Shown here piece by piece: positions 1-7,564 of a stretch of DNA of 56,436 nt. The translations under genes were made by a program, and so were the position numbers. The stretch spans positions 1 through 56,436 of the forward strand of contig OMVB01000043.1 of assembly GCA_900314395.1 (NCBI GenBank), in the 5' to 3' direction. The notes below the pieces were generated by a model, which saw nothing but the letters and a program-made list of their open reading frames with translations, was not told the origin of the DNA and ran no database searches. This DNA comes from an uncultured Prevotellaceae bacterium. Its GTDB lineage: Bacteria > Bacteroidota > Bacteroidia > Bacteroidales > UBA932. Numbering within the stretch: position 1 is the first letter of the stretch; every line of letters begins with the position of its first letter.

Positions 1-721
1 TCTTATAAATGGTCTTGTGCTTTGCTGACTCAAGATAATAGCGTGAAGTAAGCCTGCTTCTGGTGTTTACAATAAGTTCCGGACCAAAGTCAAAGCCAAA
101 GTTCTTAGTAACCTTAACATAAACTGTCAAAGGAACAAGCATGGAGTTTACGCGAAGCTTGGAAGAACGCTCCGTAGAACCGGCAGGATATTCTGTATAA
201 ATAACGTTACCGTCCTGCTTTGCGAGCATAGTGCCTGCTGCAGAATAGTAGTACTGCCTTGCATAACCAATACCCAGAGCGAATGAAAGGGGAGAATTCT
301 TGGGCTCGTAACGAAGTGCAAGAGCATTTCTCCAGGTAAACTCTGAAATCCACCTTGAAGACTTCTGAATTTCTGCGGGACCGTTAATTGCAGCATGCCA
401 ACCCAGACCAAGCTCAGAGAAGCCCATAAGGAACCATTCTGTCTCTCTGGTCTTTTCTGTAAGAGCATGGTTGAATATAGAGAAATCCAAACCTCTGTGC
501 TCTGTCACTACCCTATTGGAAACGCCGTCAGCAACATTCAACTTGCTTGTAAACCTATATGAAGGGTTACCCTCTTTTCCTACTACTGTAACAACCTGTG
601 ATGAATCAGAAGACTGGATAATAACCTTTTCCGGCTTAATCACGGTAAGGGAATCTGTCTTCTGGGCATATGCCGCAACAGCGGCACAAACAAACGCAAT
701 TACTGTAACAATCTTTTTCAT
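1..721 (-). CDS. Outer-membrane beta-barrel protein (partial, 3' end outside window)
   Basis: The reading frame is open from an ATG at 719-721 to the left edge, giving about 240 residues with no stop. The N-terminus (MKKIVTVIAFVCAAVAAYAQ) is a clear Sec signal peptide with an A-Y-A/Q cleavage site. The rest has alternating hydrophobic/polar stretches rich in Tyr, Ser and Arg (FALGIGYARQYYYSAAG, FGFDFGPELIVNTRSR), as expected of beta-strands of a small porin-like barrel. The start lies 15 nt after the stop of the preceding secreted protein, so it may be the last gene of the sigma/anti-sigma operon. The exact family and any ligand cannot be named from this portion. Confidence 0.75.
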   Translation of the reverse strand, partial: MKKIVTVIAFVCAAVAAYAQKTDSLTVIKPEKVIIQSSDSSQVVTVVGKEGNPSYRFTSKLNVADGVSNRVVTEHRGLDFSIFNHALTEKTRETEWFLMGFSELGLGWHAAINGPAEIQKSSRWISEFTWRNALALRYEPKNSPLSFALGIGYARQYYYSAAGTMLAKQDGNVIYTEYPAGSTERSSKLRVNSMLVPLTVYVKVTKNFGFDFGPELIVNTRSRLTSRYYLESAKHKTIYK

Positions 722-735
722 ATCTATAATCTATT

Positions 736-1185
736 CTATTTTCCAAACAATGATTTCAGTTCCTGTATTGAGTCCGGTCCGATCAGCAGCAGGATGGTAA
801 CCTTATAATGGCCTTCCTCCTCGGCATCCTTAACGGAGTAACAAATATACGTACAGTCCTTCTCTTTTCCAACCCTCAGGAGCGCATAATCCAATACTCC
901 GGCAGTTGTGGACATCTCTGAATCGAGGGCATACTTTGCATCCTCTTCAATAAGAGAGGCAATTTTCTCCAATGTAGCGGCATCGGCATTGAATTCCAAA
1001 CTGCGGAAGAAGTCAATCTCGTCCGGCAGTTTCGAACTATGGCTGATTTTGATCTCCTTTATCTGTTCCTTCGGTACGATGTTTCCCTTAAAAACCTCGT
1101 TTATACTGTATCTTTCCTGGGCGAAAAGCGACCAGCCCAGGCAACCTAAAAGCAGCAACAGGAGCGATAGAAATACCTTTTTCAT
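736..1185 (-). CDS. Small secreted protein of unknown function
   Basis: A 149-residue protein with an N-terminal signal peptide (MKKVFLSLLLLLLGCLGWSLFAQ, cleavage likely after F-A-Q). The mature part is about 125 residues, mixed alpha/beta, with one Cys pair near CTYICYS and a hydrophobic strand (YKVTILLLIG) before the C-terminus. I do not recognise a family with confidence. It starts 9 nt after the putative anti-sigma gene ends and is probably co-transcribed with it; small periplasmic proteins in this position are common in Bacteroidales ECF-sigma operons. Function inferred from context only. Confidence 0.7.
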   Translation of the reverse strand: MKKVFLSLLLLLLGCLGWSLFAQERYSINEVFKGNIVPKEQIKEIKISHSSKLPDEIDFFRSLEFNADAATLEKIASLIEEDAKYALDSEMSTTAGVLDYALLRVGKEKDCTYICYSVKDAEEEGHYKVTILLLIGPDSIQELKSLFGK

Positions 1186-1194
1186 ATAGCTATT

Positions 1195-1614
1195 CTATTT
1201 ATTATTCATCGATTGCAACACATCGTCAAGGCCGTTGTCGAAGGATTCCGACCTGCCGAAAAACGCATCTAACTGATCCTGGGCGCCCTTTACCAGCTGC
1301 TCACTGTCCGTCACTCTTTGGCCGTTCACCCAGCCTTCGCATACGCTGCCATTGCTATTCAGTATGAAGCCGGCAGTAACCAGCAGGACCACGACGGCTG
1401 CAGCAGCAAAGCCTAACGCTAATTTTCTCTTTTTTGCCGCAGCCGCTCTGCCCCTTTCCATTCCAGCAGAGAAGAGGCCAAGCACGGCCTTAAGGTCTTC
1501 GTTCTGCCCCTGAGGACTGCGAGCCACAATGCTTCGCAGCAAAGCTTCCTCTTCCGGAGTGGTTTCCCCGGCGAAGTAACGCTCAGTCAGTATGTCAAGC
1601 ATTTGGTTTACCAT
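1195..1614 (-). CDS. Putative anti-sigma factor, single-pass membrane protein
   Basis: A 139-residue protein with a cytoplasmic N-terminal part of about 60 residues (MLDILTERYFAGETTPEEEALLR), a basic stretch (AAAAKKRK), one strong membrane helix at about residues 66-85 (LALGFAAAAVVVLLVTAGFI) and a C-terminal part of about 50 residues outside. The ERYFxGETTxEEE start resembles the short anti-sigma-like proteins that follow ECF sigma genes in Bacteroides. Its ATG overlaps the stop of the sigma gene by 7 nt (AAATGGTAA), so translation is probably coupled. No classical zinc-binding anti-sigma motif is visible. The anti-sigma role is inferred from topology and position. Confidence 0.65.
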   Translation of the reverse strand: MVNQMLDILTERYFAGETTPEEEALLRSIVARSPQGQNEDLKAVLGLFSAGMERGRAAAAKKRKLALGFAAAAVVVLLVTAGFILNSNGSVCEGWVNGQRVTDSEQLVKGAQDQLDAFFGRSESFDNGLDDVLQSMNNK

Positions 1615-1946
1615 TTTTCTTCTCTGTTATAGATTTCACGTATCTTTTTTCTTGCCCGGGACAGTTGCACGCGAACCGCCGCTTCTTCCATTCCCAACTC
1701 TGCCGCAACCGTCTGGATATCCATCCCCTCGTACTCCTTTCTTCTTATTATATACCTTTGTGTATCAGTTAGTTCCCTATCTATAATCGCTTCCACTATC
1801 CTTAGCTGCTCTTTCTTTTCAAATTGCGGGAACGTCTGCAATTCATTTCCCTGAATCGGAACCTTTTGCCGCGTTACGCGGATGGTATCAATGCTTTGGT
1901 TCCGCACACTTCGGGCGAGCAGCGCCTCTGCTTCCTTCAGGCTCAT
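1608..1946 (-). CDS. ECF RNA polymerase sigma factor, regions 2.4 to 4 (downstream half of an interrupted gene)
   Basis: These 112 residues hold the end of sigma region 2 (LLARSVRNQSIDTIR, the region 2.4-like DNA-binding helix) and a full region 4 helix-turn-helix (ELTDTQRYIIRRKEYEGMDI then AAELGMEEAAVRVQLSRARK). The N-terminal half of a normal ECF sigma factor is missing from this frame but is present directly upstream, in the same frame, behind a TAG at 1950-1952. The ATG used here is only two codons after that stop. On its own the product would lack the core-RNAP-binding part of region 2 and probably could not start transcription. It overlaps the anti-sigma gene. It may be a pseudogene half, a readthrough product or the result of a sequence error. 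Confidence 0.7.
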   Translation of the reverse strand: MSLKEAEALLARSVRNQSIDTIRVTRQKVPIQGNELQTFPQFEKKEQLRIVEAIIDRELTDTQRYIIRRKEYEGMDIQTVAAELGMEEAAVRVQLSRARKKIREIYNREEKW

Positions 1947-1949
1947 GGG

Positions 1950-2087
1950 CTAATATTTCTTTGCCCAAAGCTTGTAGAAGGCCTCTTGCAGAACATCGTC
2001 GGCAGCAGTAGCATCGGGTATCATAGACCTTACCCTGTTACGCAGTTTGTCCCGTAACGATGTATATGCAGTTGTCAGGAAATCCAT
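1950..2087 (-). CDS. ECF RNA polymerase sigma factor, regions 2.1-2.2 (upstream half, ends at in-frame TAG)
   Basis: An ATG at 2085-2087 opens 45 codons: MDFLTTAYTSLRDKLRNRVR, then a typical sigma region 2.2 segment (AADDVLQEAFYKLWAKKY) and a TAG stop. The next codons in the same frame are CCC ATG and continue as sigma region 2.4 and region 4. Joined, the two halves would give about 159 residues, the normal size of a small Bacteroidales ECF sigma factor. The stop lies inside the sigma-2 domain, not at a domain border, which argues against a natural two-subunit design. Too short to appear in usual ORF lists. Confidence 0.65.
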   Translation of the reverse strand: MDFLTTAYTSLRDKLRNRVRSMIPDATAADDVLQEAFYKLWAKKY

Positions 2088-2156
2088 CTTTTAAGCGCTC
2101 TCTTTTCCGTTTTCTGTATTAGTAACGATGCCGGCCGGCTTTTGTAACAAAAAAAT

Positions 2157-2576
2157 TTAAATTTCTTCGTATTTGGGGAAATCGGCCGTCGGAACAAAGG
2201 TATTTCCTTCTCTGTGGAAAAGTATGGTATTGGTGCCGTTGGTCAGAACTATCCAACGGGTGTCAAGAACGGAATTGTATCTTAAGGCCTGCTGCGCCAC
2301 GGCCTCTGTAAGCGGGACCTCAGGCCTCTTGCACTCTACGGTAACAAGAGGCTTGGCGGCCCTGTCATATATTACGATATCTGCACGATACACCTTTCTG
2401 GAGGAGCCTGCAGCCATGGAAAACAGTTCCTGGCCGAAGTTGAAGGCAACCTCGCTTCGCATTATGTGGTACGGGTACCCGAATTGGTCGTGCAGTACCT
2501 TGATAAACCATTGCCGCACCCCCTCCTCCGGAGTGAGTGCGACAAGTTTCTTACGTAACGGGTCCCAAATATCCAT
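2157..2576 (-). CDS. HsdR N-terminal-domain protein (stand-alone PD-(D/E)XK nuclease fold)
   Basis: A 139-residue protein matching the N-terminal nuclease-like domain of type I restriction subunit R. The PD-(D/E)XK core is visible: an acidic residue after a beta strand (YRADIVIYD, around residue 83) and the E-x-K element (VTVECKRPEVPLTEAVAQQ, around residues 99-102), followed by a helix and the strand TRWIVLTNGTNTILF. No helicase domain or partner hsdM/hsdS genes are nearby, so it is not a type I R-M system. Stand-alone proteins of this type are common housekeeping genes of unknown role in Bacteroidota. A short palindromic repeat separates it from aspA upstream. Confidence 0.8.
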   Translation of the reverse strand: MDIWDPLRKKLVALTPEEGVRQWFIKVLHDQFGYPYHIMRSEVAFNFGQELFSMAAGSSRKVYRADIVIYDRAAKPLVTVECKRPEVPLTEAVAQQALRYNSVLDTRWIVLTNGTNTILFHREGNTFVPTADFPKYEEI

Positions 2577-2605
2577 AGATTCTTCGCTACGCTCAGAATG
2601 ACAGG

Positions 2606-4018
2606 TTATTTGATGTATTCGTGGGATTCGGTCATGGCAGCAGGGTCAAGGGCGGCGTCAAGCTTCTCCTTTGACATGTAACCATGCTCAAGAACAAGGT
2701 CATAAACGCTGCGACCGGTCTCAAGAGCCTCTTTTGCAACCTTGGTGCTGGTCTTGTAACCGATGTAAGGATTGAGGGCTGTTACAATGCCTATGCTATT
2801 CTTTACCATCTCTGTGCAGTGCTCTGCGTTGATGGTGATGCCCTCTACACACTTAACGCGAAGGGTGTCCATTGCGTTAGCGAGCCAGGTGATAGACTCT
2901 ACCATGCACTCCATGATAACAGGCTCCATAACGTTAAGCTGGAGCTGTCCGGCCTCAGCTGCGAATGCAACTGCGGTGTCATTGCCGATAACCTTGAAGC
3001 AAACCTGGTTTGTTACCTCAGGAATAACAGGGTTAACCTTTCCGGGCATGATGGATGAACCGGGAGCCATAGGAGGGAGGTTAATCTCATGAAGGCCGCA
3101 ACGGGGACCGGAAGCCATGAGCCTGAGGTCATTGCAAACCTTTGAAAGCTTAATTGCAAGATGCTTGAGGGCGCCGTGATATGCCACGTAGTCACCGGTG
3201 TCAGGTGTAGCGGCAACAAGGTCGCGTGCAGGACGGAAAGGCTCTCCGGTGAGCTCTGCAAGGCGTTTTACGCAAAGCTCTACAAAGCCGGGAACTGCGT
3301 TAAGACCGGTTCCGATAGCGGTGCCGCCCATGTTGATTTCGTGCATGAACTTGAGGTTGTGCTCTATATTGGCAATCTCATCCTCAAGGGTGTTGGCAAA
3401 TGCGTAGAACTCCTGTCCGGCAGTCATCGGAACCGCATCCTGAAGCTGGGTACGGCCCATCTTGATAACGTCCTTAAACTCGTCTCCCTTGGCACGGAAA
3501 GCCTTTACAAGGTCTTTCAGGCTGGCAATCAGGCGTTTGTTCATTCTGATGACGCCAAGCTTTATTGCCGTAGGATAAGCGTCGTTGGTTGACTGGCCGC
3601 AGTTTACGTGGTCGTTTGGCCAGCAGAACTGGTATTCGCCTTTCTCATGGCCCAGTTTTTCAAGGGCGATGTTGGCGATAACCTCATTGGCGTTCATGTT
3701 TACTGAAGTACCGGCGCCGCCCTGCATCATGTCTACAGGGAACTGGTCCTGGAATTTACCGTCTACAATCTCCTTGGAAGCTGCGCAGATGGCATCGGCA
3801 ATCTTCTTGTCGTAAACGCCAAGTTCTCCGTTGGCAGCGGCAGCAGCCCACTTTACGTAAGCGATGGCGATTACATAATCAGGATAATCGCTCATCTTGC
3901 TGTTGGAAATCTTGTAATTGTTGATGGCTCTCTGGGTCTGAACACCATAGTAAGCCTCTGCGGGCACCTGAAGCTCGCCCAAGAGATCTGACTCTACTCT
4001 GAATTTTTTGTCTGACAT
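2606..4018 (-). CDS. aspA: Aspartate ammonia-lyase
   Basis: Converts L-aspartate to fumarate and ammonia in the cytoplasm, feeding fumarate to anaerobic respiration and succinate formation. The chosen start is the internal ATG giving MSDKKFRVESDLLGELQVPA, 470 residues, close to the family length of about 470-480; the frame is open for 11 more codons upstream to 4051 but those (NTKIYNYNT) are AT-rich and unlike the family. Visible motifs: GTSVNMNANEVIANIALE, GQSTNDAYPTAIKL, and the fumarase/aspartase signature GSSIMPGKVNP at about residues 318-328, which carries the flexible catalytic-loop Ser. Fumarase C is the nearest alternative, but the N-terminal pattern favours aspartase. Monocistronic; divergent from the nucleoside kinase gene. 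Confidence 0.92.
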   Translation of the reverse strand: MSDKKFRVESDLLGELQVPAEAYYGVQTQRAINNYKISNSKMSDYPDYVIAIAYVKWAAAAANGELGVYDKKIADAICAASKEIVDGKFQDQFPVDMMQGGAGTSVNMNANEVIANIALEKLGHEKGEYQFCWPNDHVNCGQSTNDAYPTAIKLGVIRMNKRLIASLKDLVKAFRAKGDEFKDVIKMGRTQLQDAVPMTAGQEFYAFANTLEDEIANIEHNLKFMHEINMGGTAIGTGLNAVPGFVELCVKRLAELTGEPFRPARDLVAATPDTGDYVAYHGALKHLAIKLSKVCNDLRLMASGPRCGLHEINLPPMAPGSSIMPGKVNPVIPEVTNQVCFKVIGNDTAVAFAAEAGQLQLNVMEPVIMECMVESITWLANAMDTLRVKCVEGITINAEHCTEMVKNSIGIVTALNPYIGYKTSTKVAKEALETGRSVYDLVLEHGYMSKEKLDAALDPAAMTESHEYIK

Positions 4019-4061
4019 AGTGTTATAATTATAAATTTTAGTATTTGTCATTCAATCCATG

Positions 4062-4069
4062 CAAATATA
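4062..4069 (-). promoter_or_regulatory. Putative -7 element of aspA promoter
   Basis: On the minus strand this reads TATATTTG, an exact match to the Bacteroidota -7 consensus TAnnTTTG, 43 nt upstream of the chosen aspA ATG. I see no good TTTG -33 partner at 19-22 nt, so support is limited to the single element and its position in the divergent intergenic region. Confidence 0.4.
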
Positions 4070-4096
4070 GGCAAAACAATAGCAATTTCCCACTCT

Positions 4097-4130
4097 TTTG
4101 AAAAAATTATCGGCTTTTTTATTAAATTTG
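4097..4130 (+). promoter_or_regulatory. Putative Bacteroidota-type promoter of the nucleoside kinase gene
   Basis: TTTG at 4097-4100, 22 nt, then TAAATTTG at 4123-4130, matching the -33/-7 pattern of the Bacteroidota primary sigma factor. The -7 box is 23 nt from the ATG at 4154, so the 5' leader would be very short. Confidence 0.55.
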
Positions 4131-4153
4131 CAAATCTTAGAAAATCATCGCCA

Positions 4154-5824
4154 ATGCTTCAAGTATTCTGCAAAAACACAGGTACCTCCAGGAAATACCC
4201 TGAGGGCACCTCTCTTCTCCAAATGTTGGGAGACTTCGAATTTGACCAATCATACCCTATCGTATCGGCAAAAGTGAACAATGTGTCACAGGGACTCAAA
4301 TTCAAAGTTTACAAAAGCAAGGACATAGAATTCGTCAGCATCAAGGAATACAGCGGCCGCCGCGTATATTGCCGCTCCCTCTGCTTCCTGCTGTACAAAG
4401 CTGCCGTAGATGTATTCCCGGGCTGCCAGCTCTATATGGAATACCCCATCTCCGGCGGTTATTTTTTCCATCTTTATAAAGCCGATGGTGTCCTGCTTGA
4501 TGCAGACGATCTTGCCAGGCTGGAGGCCCGGATGAGGGAGATTGTCTCAGAAGACATGCCCTTCCACAGGTATGACGTGCAGACAGACAAGGTCCTGAAG
4601 ATTTTCCGCGACAGCGGTTACGAGGACAAAGTAAAACTCCTGGAGACCAACGAAGAGGTTTACATGGACTACTATAAGCTTGGAGATACCCCGGACTATT
4701 ATTACGGCCGCCTGGTTCCGTCTACCGGATACCTTAAGGTTTGGGGCTTACAGCAGTACAAGACCGGTTTCCTGCTGCTGCTCCCGGACAGGGAGGATCC
4801 CAATAAACTTGGTCCGGCAGTGGACCAGCCAAAGACTTTTGAGATGTTCAACGAGAACCTTCGCTGGAACATCATCATGCGCCTCAACACCGTAGGAGAC
4901 GTTAATTTAGCCCTGCGCGACGGCCAGGCCAGCGAACTTATCCAGGTGGCAGAGGCCCTTCAGGAGAAAAAGATTATCCAGATCGCAGAAGAAATAGACC
5001 GACGCTACCGCAGCGAAAACAAGGTTCGCATGGTGCTTATCACAGGCCCTTCCAGCAGCGGAAAGACTACATTCTGCAAGAAGCTCAGCGTGCAGCTGAA
5101 GGCCTGCGGCCTGCGCCCGATTTCTGTTTCTACGGACGATTATTTTGTTAACCGCGAGGACACTCCAAGGCTCCCGGACGGCAGTTTTGACTTTGACAAT
5201 TTTGACACCGTAGACCACCGGATGATGCAGGAAGACCTCAAGAAAGTACTTGCAGGTCAGGAAGTTGCAGTTCCGGAATACAACTTTGTAACCGGCAAGA
5301 GGGAATACAACGGCAAGAAGCTTAAACTTGACGAGGGCAGCATCCTTCTGGTAGAAGGTATCCACGCCCTTAACCCGGCACTCACCTCCGGAATAGAGGA
5401 TTCTTCCAAATTCAAAATCTTCATCAATACGCTTACAAGCACCTCCCTGGATTACCACAACTGGATTCCGACCAGCGACAACCGTCTTCTGCGCCGCATA
5501 GTACGTGACTACAACAAGGGAGCATTCACGGCCCGTGAATCAATAAGCCAGTGGCCCATGGTACGTGCAGCGGAAGAAAAATGGATATATCCGTTCCAGG
5601 AAAACGCAGACGCCATGTTCAATTCTGCCTACCTGCTGGAGTTCGCAGTGCTCCGCAACCACGCAGAGCCCATCCTGGCCAGTGTCCCGAAGAACTGTCC
5701 GGAATACAGCGAAGCCCACCGCCTGCTTAAGTTCATCCATTATTTCACTCCTGTGTCCGACCGCGAGATTCCTCCCACATCGATGCTGCGCGAATTCCTT
5801 GGCGGCTCCAGCTTTAAGTATTAG
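4154..5824 (+). CDS. Nucleoside (uridine-type) kinase with N-terminal TGS domain
   Basis: 556 residues in three parts. Residues 1-65 form a TGS-like domain (YPEGTSLLQML). Residues about 70-260 resemble the second additional domain of threonyl-tRNA synthetases (YYYGRLVPSTGYL). From about residue 290 there is a uridine kinase/phosphoribulokinase domain with Walker A GPSSSGKTT (about 297-305), the substrate loop STDDYFVNR and the strand LLVEGIHALNP. Proteins of this architecture and length are common in Bacteroidota and are annotated as nucleoside kinase, presumably phosphorylating uridine or cytidine for salvage; the role of the tRNA-synthetase-like front half is unknown. It ends in TAG three bases before the ettA start. 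Confidence 0.85.
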   Translation: MLQVFCKNTGTSRKYPEGTSLLQMLGDFEFDQSYPIVSAKVNNVSQGLKFKVYKSKDIEFVSIKEYSGRRVYCRSLCFLLYKAAVDVFPGCQLYMEYPISGGYFFHLYKADGVLLDADDLARLEARMREIVSEDMPFHRYDVQTDKVLKIFRDSGYEDKVKLLETNEEVYMDYYKLGDTPDYYYGRLVPSTGYLKVWGLQQYKTGFLLLLPDREDPNKLGPAVDQPKTFEMFNENLRWNIIMRLNTVGDVNLALRDGQASELIQVAEALQEKKIIQIAEEIDRRYRSENKVRMVLITGPSSSGKTTFCKKLSVQLKACGLRPISVSTDDYFVNREDTPRLPDGSFDFDNFDTVDHRMMQEDLKKVLAGQEVAVPEYNFVTGKREYNGKKLKLDEGSILLVEGIHALNPALTSGIEDSSKFKIFINTLTSTSLDYHNWIPTSDNRLLRRIVRDYNKGAFTARESISQWPMVRAAEEKWIYPFQENADAMFNSAYLLEFAVLRNHAEPILASVPKNCPEYSEAHRLLKFIHYFTPVSDREIPPTSMLREFLGGSSFKY

Positions 5825-5827
5825 GCC

Positions 5828-7507
5828 ATGGACGAAAAAATCATATTCTCTATGAACGGTGTGGGAAAAGTACTCCCGCACAACAATAAGGTCATCCTGA
5901 AGGACATCTACCTGTCCTTCTTCTACGGCGCCAAAATAGGCATCATAGGCCTTAACGGAAGTGGAAAATCCACCCTCCTTAAGATAATCGCCGGCGTAGA
6001 AAAATCCTATAAAGGAGAGGTTGTCTGGGCACCCGGCTACAGCGTAGGTTACCTGGAGCAGGAGCCACAGATGGATAACAGCAAAACCGTCCTGGAAGTG
6101 ATTCAGGAAGGCGTCCAGGAGGTTATGGACCTGCTGGCGGAATACAATTCCATAAACGACGCCTTCATGGATCCGGAGCTGGACCCTGACAAGATGAACA
6201 AGCTCATAGAGCGCCAGGGAGAGCTTACAGAGCTGATTGAGCATCACGGCGGATGGGAGATTGACTCCAAGCTGGAAAGGGCCATGGACGCCCTCCAGTG
6301 CCCCCCGCCCGATGCGTCTGTCGCCACCCTTTCGGGTGGAGAGCGACGCCGCGTGGCCCTCTGCCGCCTGCTGCTCCGCCAGCCGGACGTCCTGCTTCTT
6401 GACGAGCCCACCAACCACCTTGACACAGAGAGTATCCAGTGGCTGGAAGCCCACTTGCAGCAGTACAAGGGCACTGTTATCGCCGTCACCCACGACCGCT
6501 ACTTCCTTGACAACGTAGCCGGGTGGATTCTTGAACTGGACCGCGGTGAGGGCATTCCATGGAAGGGCAACTATTCCTCATGGCTGGACCAGAAGACAAA
6601 GCGCCTGGCCCAGGAAGAGAAGGCCGAGAGCAAGCGCCGCAAGACGCTGGAGCGCGAGTTGGAGTGGGTCCGCATGGCCCCGAAGGCCCGCCAGGCCAAA
6701 CAGAAGGCACGTCTGGGAGCTTATGAAAAATTGGCATCGGCAGATGTTAAAGAGAAAGAAGCGAATCTGGAAATTTATATCCCCAACGGCCCGCATCTTG
6801 GCAACAAGGTCATCAAGTTCAGCGATGTTTCCAAGGCTTACGGGGACAAACTGCTCTTCGAGCATCTGAGCTTTGAACTGCCGCCCGCAGGAATCGTGGG
6901 CGTCATCGGCCCTAACGGAGCAGGCAAAACCACCCTCTTCCGCCTTATCATGGGCATCGAGCAGCCGGACAGCGGAACGATAGAAATCGGAGATACCGTA
7001 AAACTGGCTTACGTAGACCAGCAGCATAAGAAGATTGACCCGGATCTAACTGTGTATGAGACGATTGCGGGGAATTCTGAATGGGTGCGCCTGGGCAACC
7101 GCGACATCAACGCCCGTGCCTGGGTGAGCCGCTTCAACTTCTCCGGTGCAGACCAGGAGAAGCTTTGCGGCGTGCTCTCCGGCGGCGAGCGTAACCGCCT
7201 GCACCTGGCCCTGACGCTTAAGGACGAGGGCAACGTCCTCCTTCTGGACGAGCCCACAAACGACGTGGATGTCAACACTATCCGCGCCCTGGAGGAAGGC
7301 CTTGACGGCTTTGCAGGCTGCGCTGTAGTTGTAAGCCACGACCGCTGGTTCCTGGACCGCATCGCTACACATATCCTTGCCTTTGAAGGTGATTCACAGG
7401 TTGTTTTCTTTGACGGAAACTACTCTGAATACGAAGAAAATCGTAAGATGCGCCTTGGAGTAGATGCAGAACCTAAACGCTTCAAATATAAGAAGCTCAT
7501 GGAATAA
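5828..7507 (+). CDS. ettA: Energy-dependent translational throttle protein EttA (ABC-F ATPase)
   Basis: A 559-residue soluble protein with two ABC ATPase domains and no membrane segments. Domain 1 has Walker A GLNGSGKST (about residue 40) and signature LSGGERRRVALC (about 168) followed by LLLDEPTNHLD. Domain 2 has Walker A GPNGAGKTT (about 360) and signature LSGGERNRLHLA (about 448) followed by LLLDEPTNDVD. Length and the charged linker (about 245-320) match EttA, which binds the ribosomal E site and gates the first peptide bond according to the ADP/ATP ratio. Other ABC-F proteins are possible but EttA fits best. Co-directional with the kinase gene (3-nt gap), so probably one transcript. Confidence 0.9.
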   Translation: MDEKIIFSMNGVGKVLPHNNKVILKDIYLSFFYGAKIGIIGLNGSGKSTLLKIIAGVEKSYKGEVVWAPGYSVGYLEQEPQMDNSKTVLEVIQEGVQEVMDLLAEYNSINDAFMDPELDPDKMNKLIERQGELTELIEHHGGWEIDSKLERAMDALQCPPPDASVATLSGGERRRVALCRLLLRQPDVLLLDEPTNHLDTESIQWLEAHLQQYKGTVIAVTHDRYFLDNVAGWILELDRGEGIPWKGNYSSWLDQKTKRLAQEEKAESKRRKTLERELEWVRMAPKARQAKQKARLGAYEKLASADVKEKEANLEIYIPNGPHLGNKVIKFSDVSKAYGDKLLFEHLSFELPPAGIVGVIGPNGAGKTTLFRLIMGIEQPDSGTIEIGDTVKLAYVDQQHKKIDPDLTVYETIAGNSEWVRLGNRDINARAWVSRFNFSGADQEKLCGVLSGGERNRLHLALTLKDEGNVLLLDEPTNDVDVNTIRALEEGLDGFAGCAVVVSHDRWFLDRIATHILAFEGDSQVVFFDGNYSEYEENRKMRLGVDAEPKRFKYKKLME

Positions 7508-7513
7508 CAGGCT

Positions 7514-7545
7514 ATTGGTATAGTGCCAAAAACACACTATATTTG
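7514..7545 (+). promoter_or_regulatory. Putative promoter of the CNNM/CorC-like gene
   Basis: TATATTTG at 7538-7545 matches the TAnnTTTG -7 box; ATTG at 7514-7517 is an imperfect -33 box 20 nt upstream. The ATG at 7565 follows 19 nt later. Confidence 0.45.
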
Positions 7546-7564
7546 CAGGCTGAAGTTTTAGTTT

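Noticed and set aside
1950..1952. TAG recoded as a sense codon in this organism
   Set aside because: Other genes end at TAG exactly where their families end (nucleoside kinase at 5822-5824, gcvT at 14261-14263), so TAG is a normal stop here.
2157..2576. Type I restriction-modification system
   Set aside because: Only the HsdR N-terminal-like domain is present; no helicase domain, hsdM or hsdS is near.
5540..6493. A 317-codon minus-strand frame over the nucleoside kinase and ettA genes
   Set aside because: It spans two strongly conserved plus-strand genes and shows no motif, start context or promoter.
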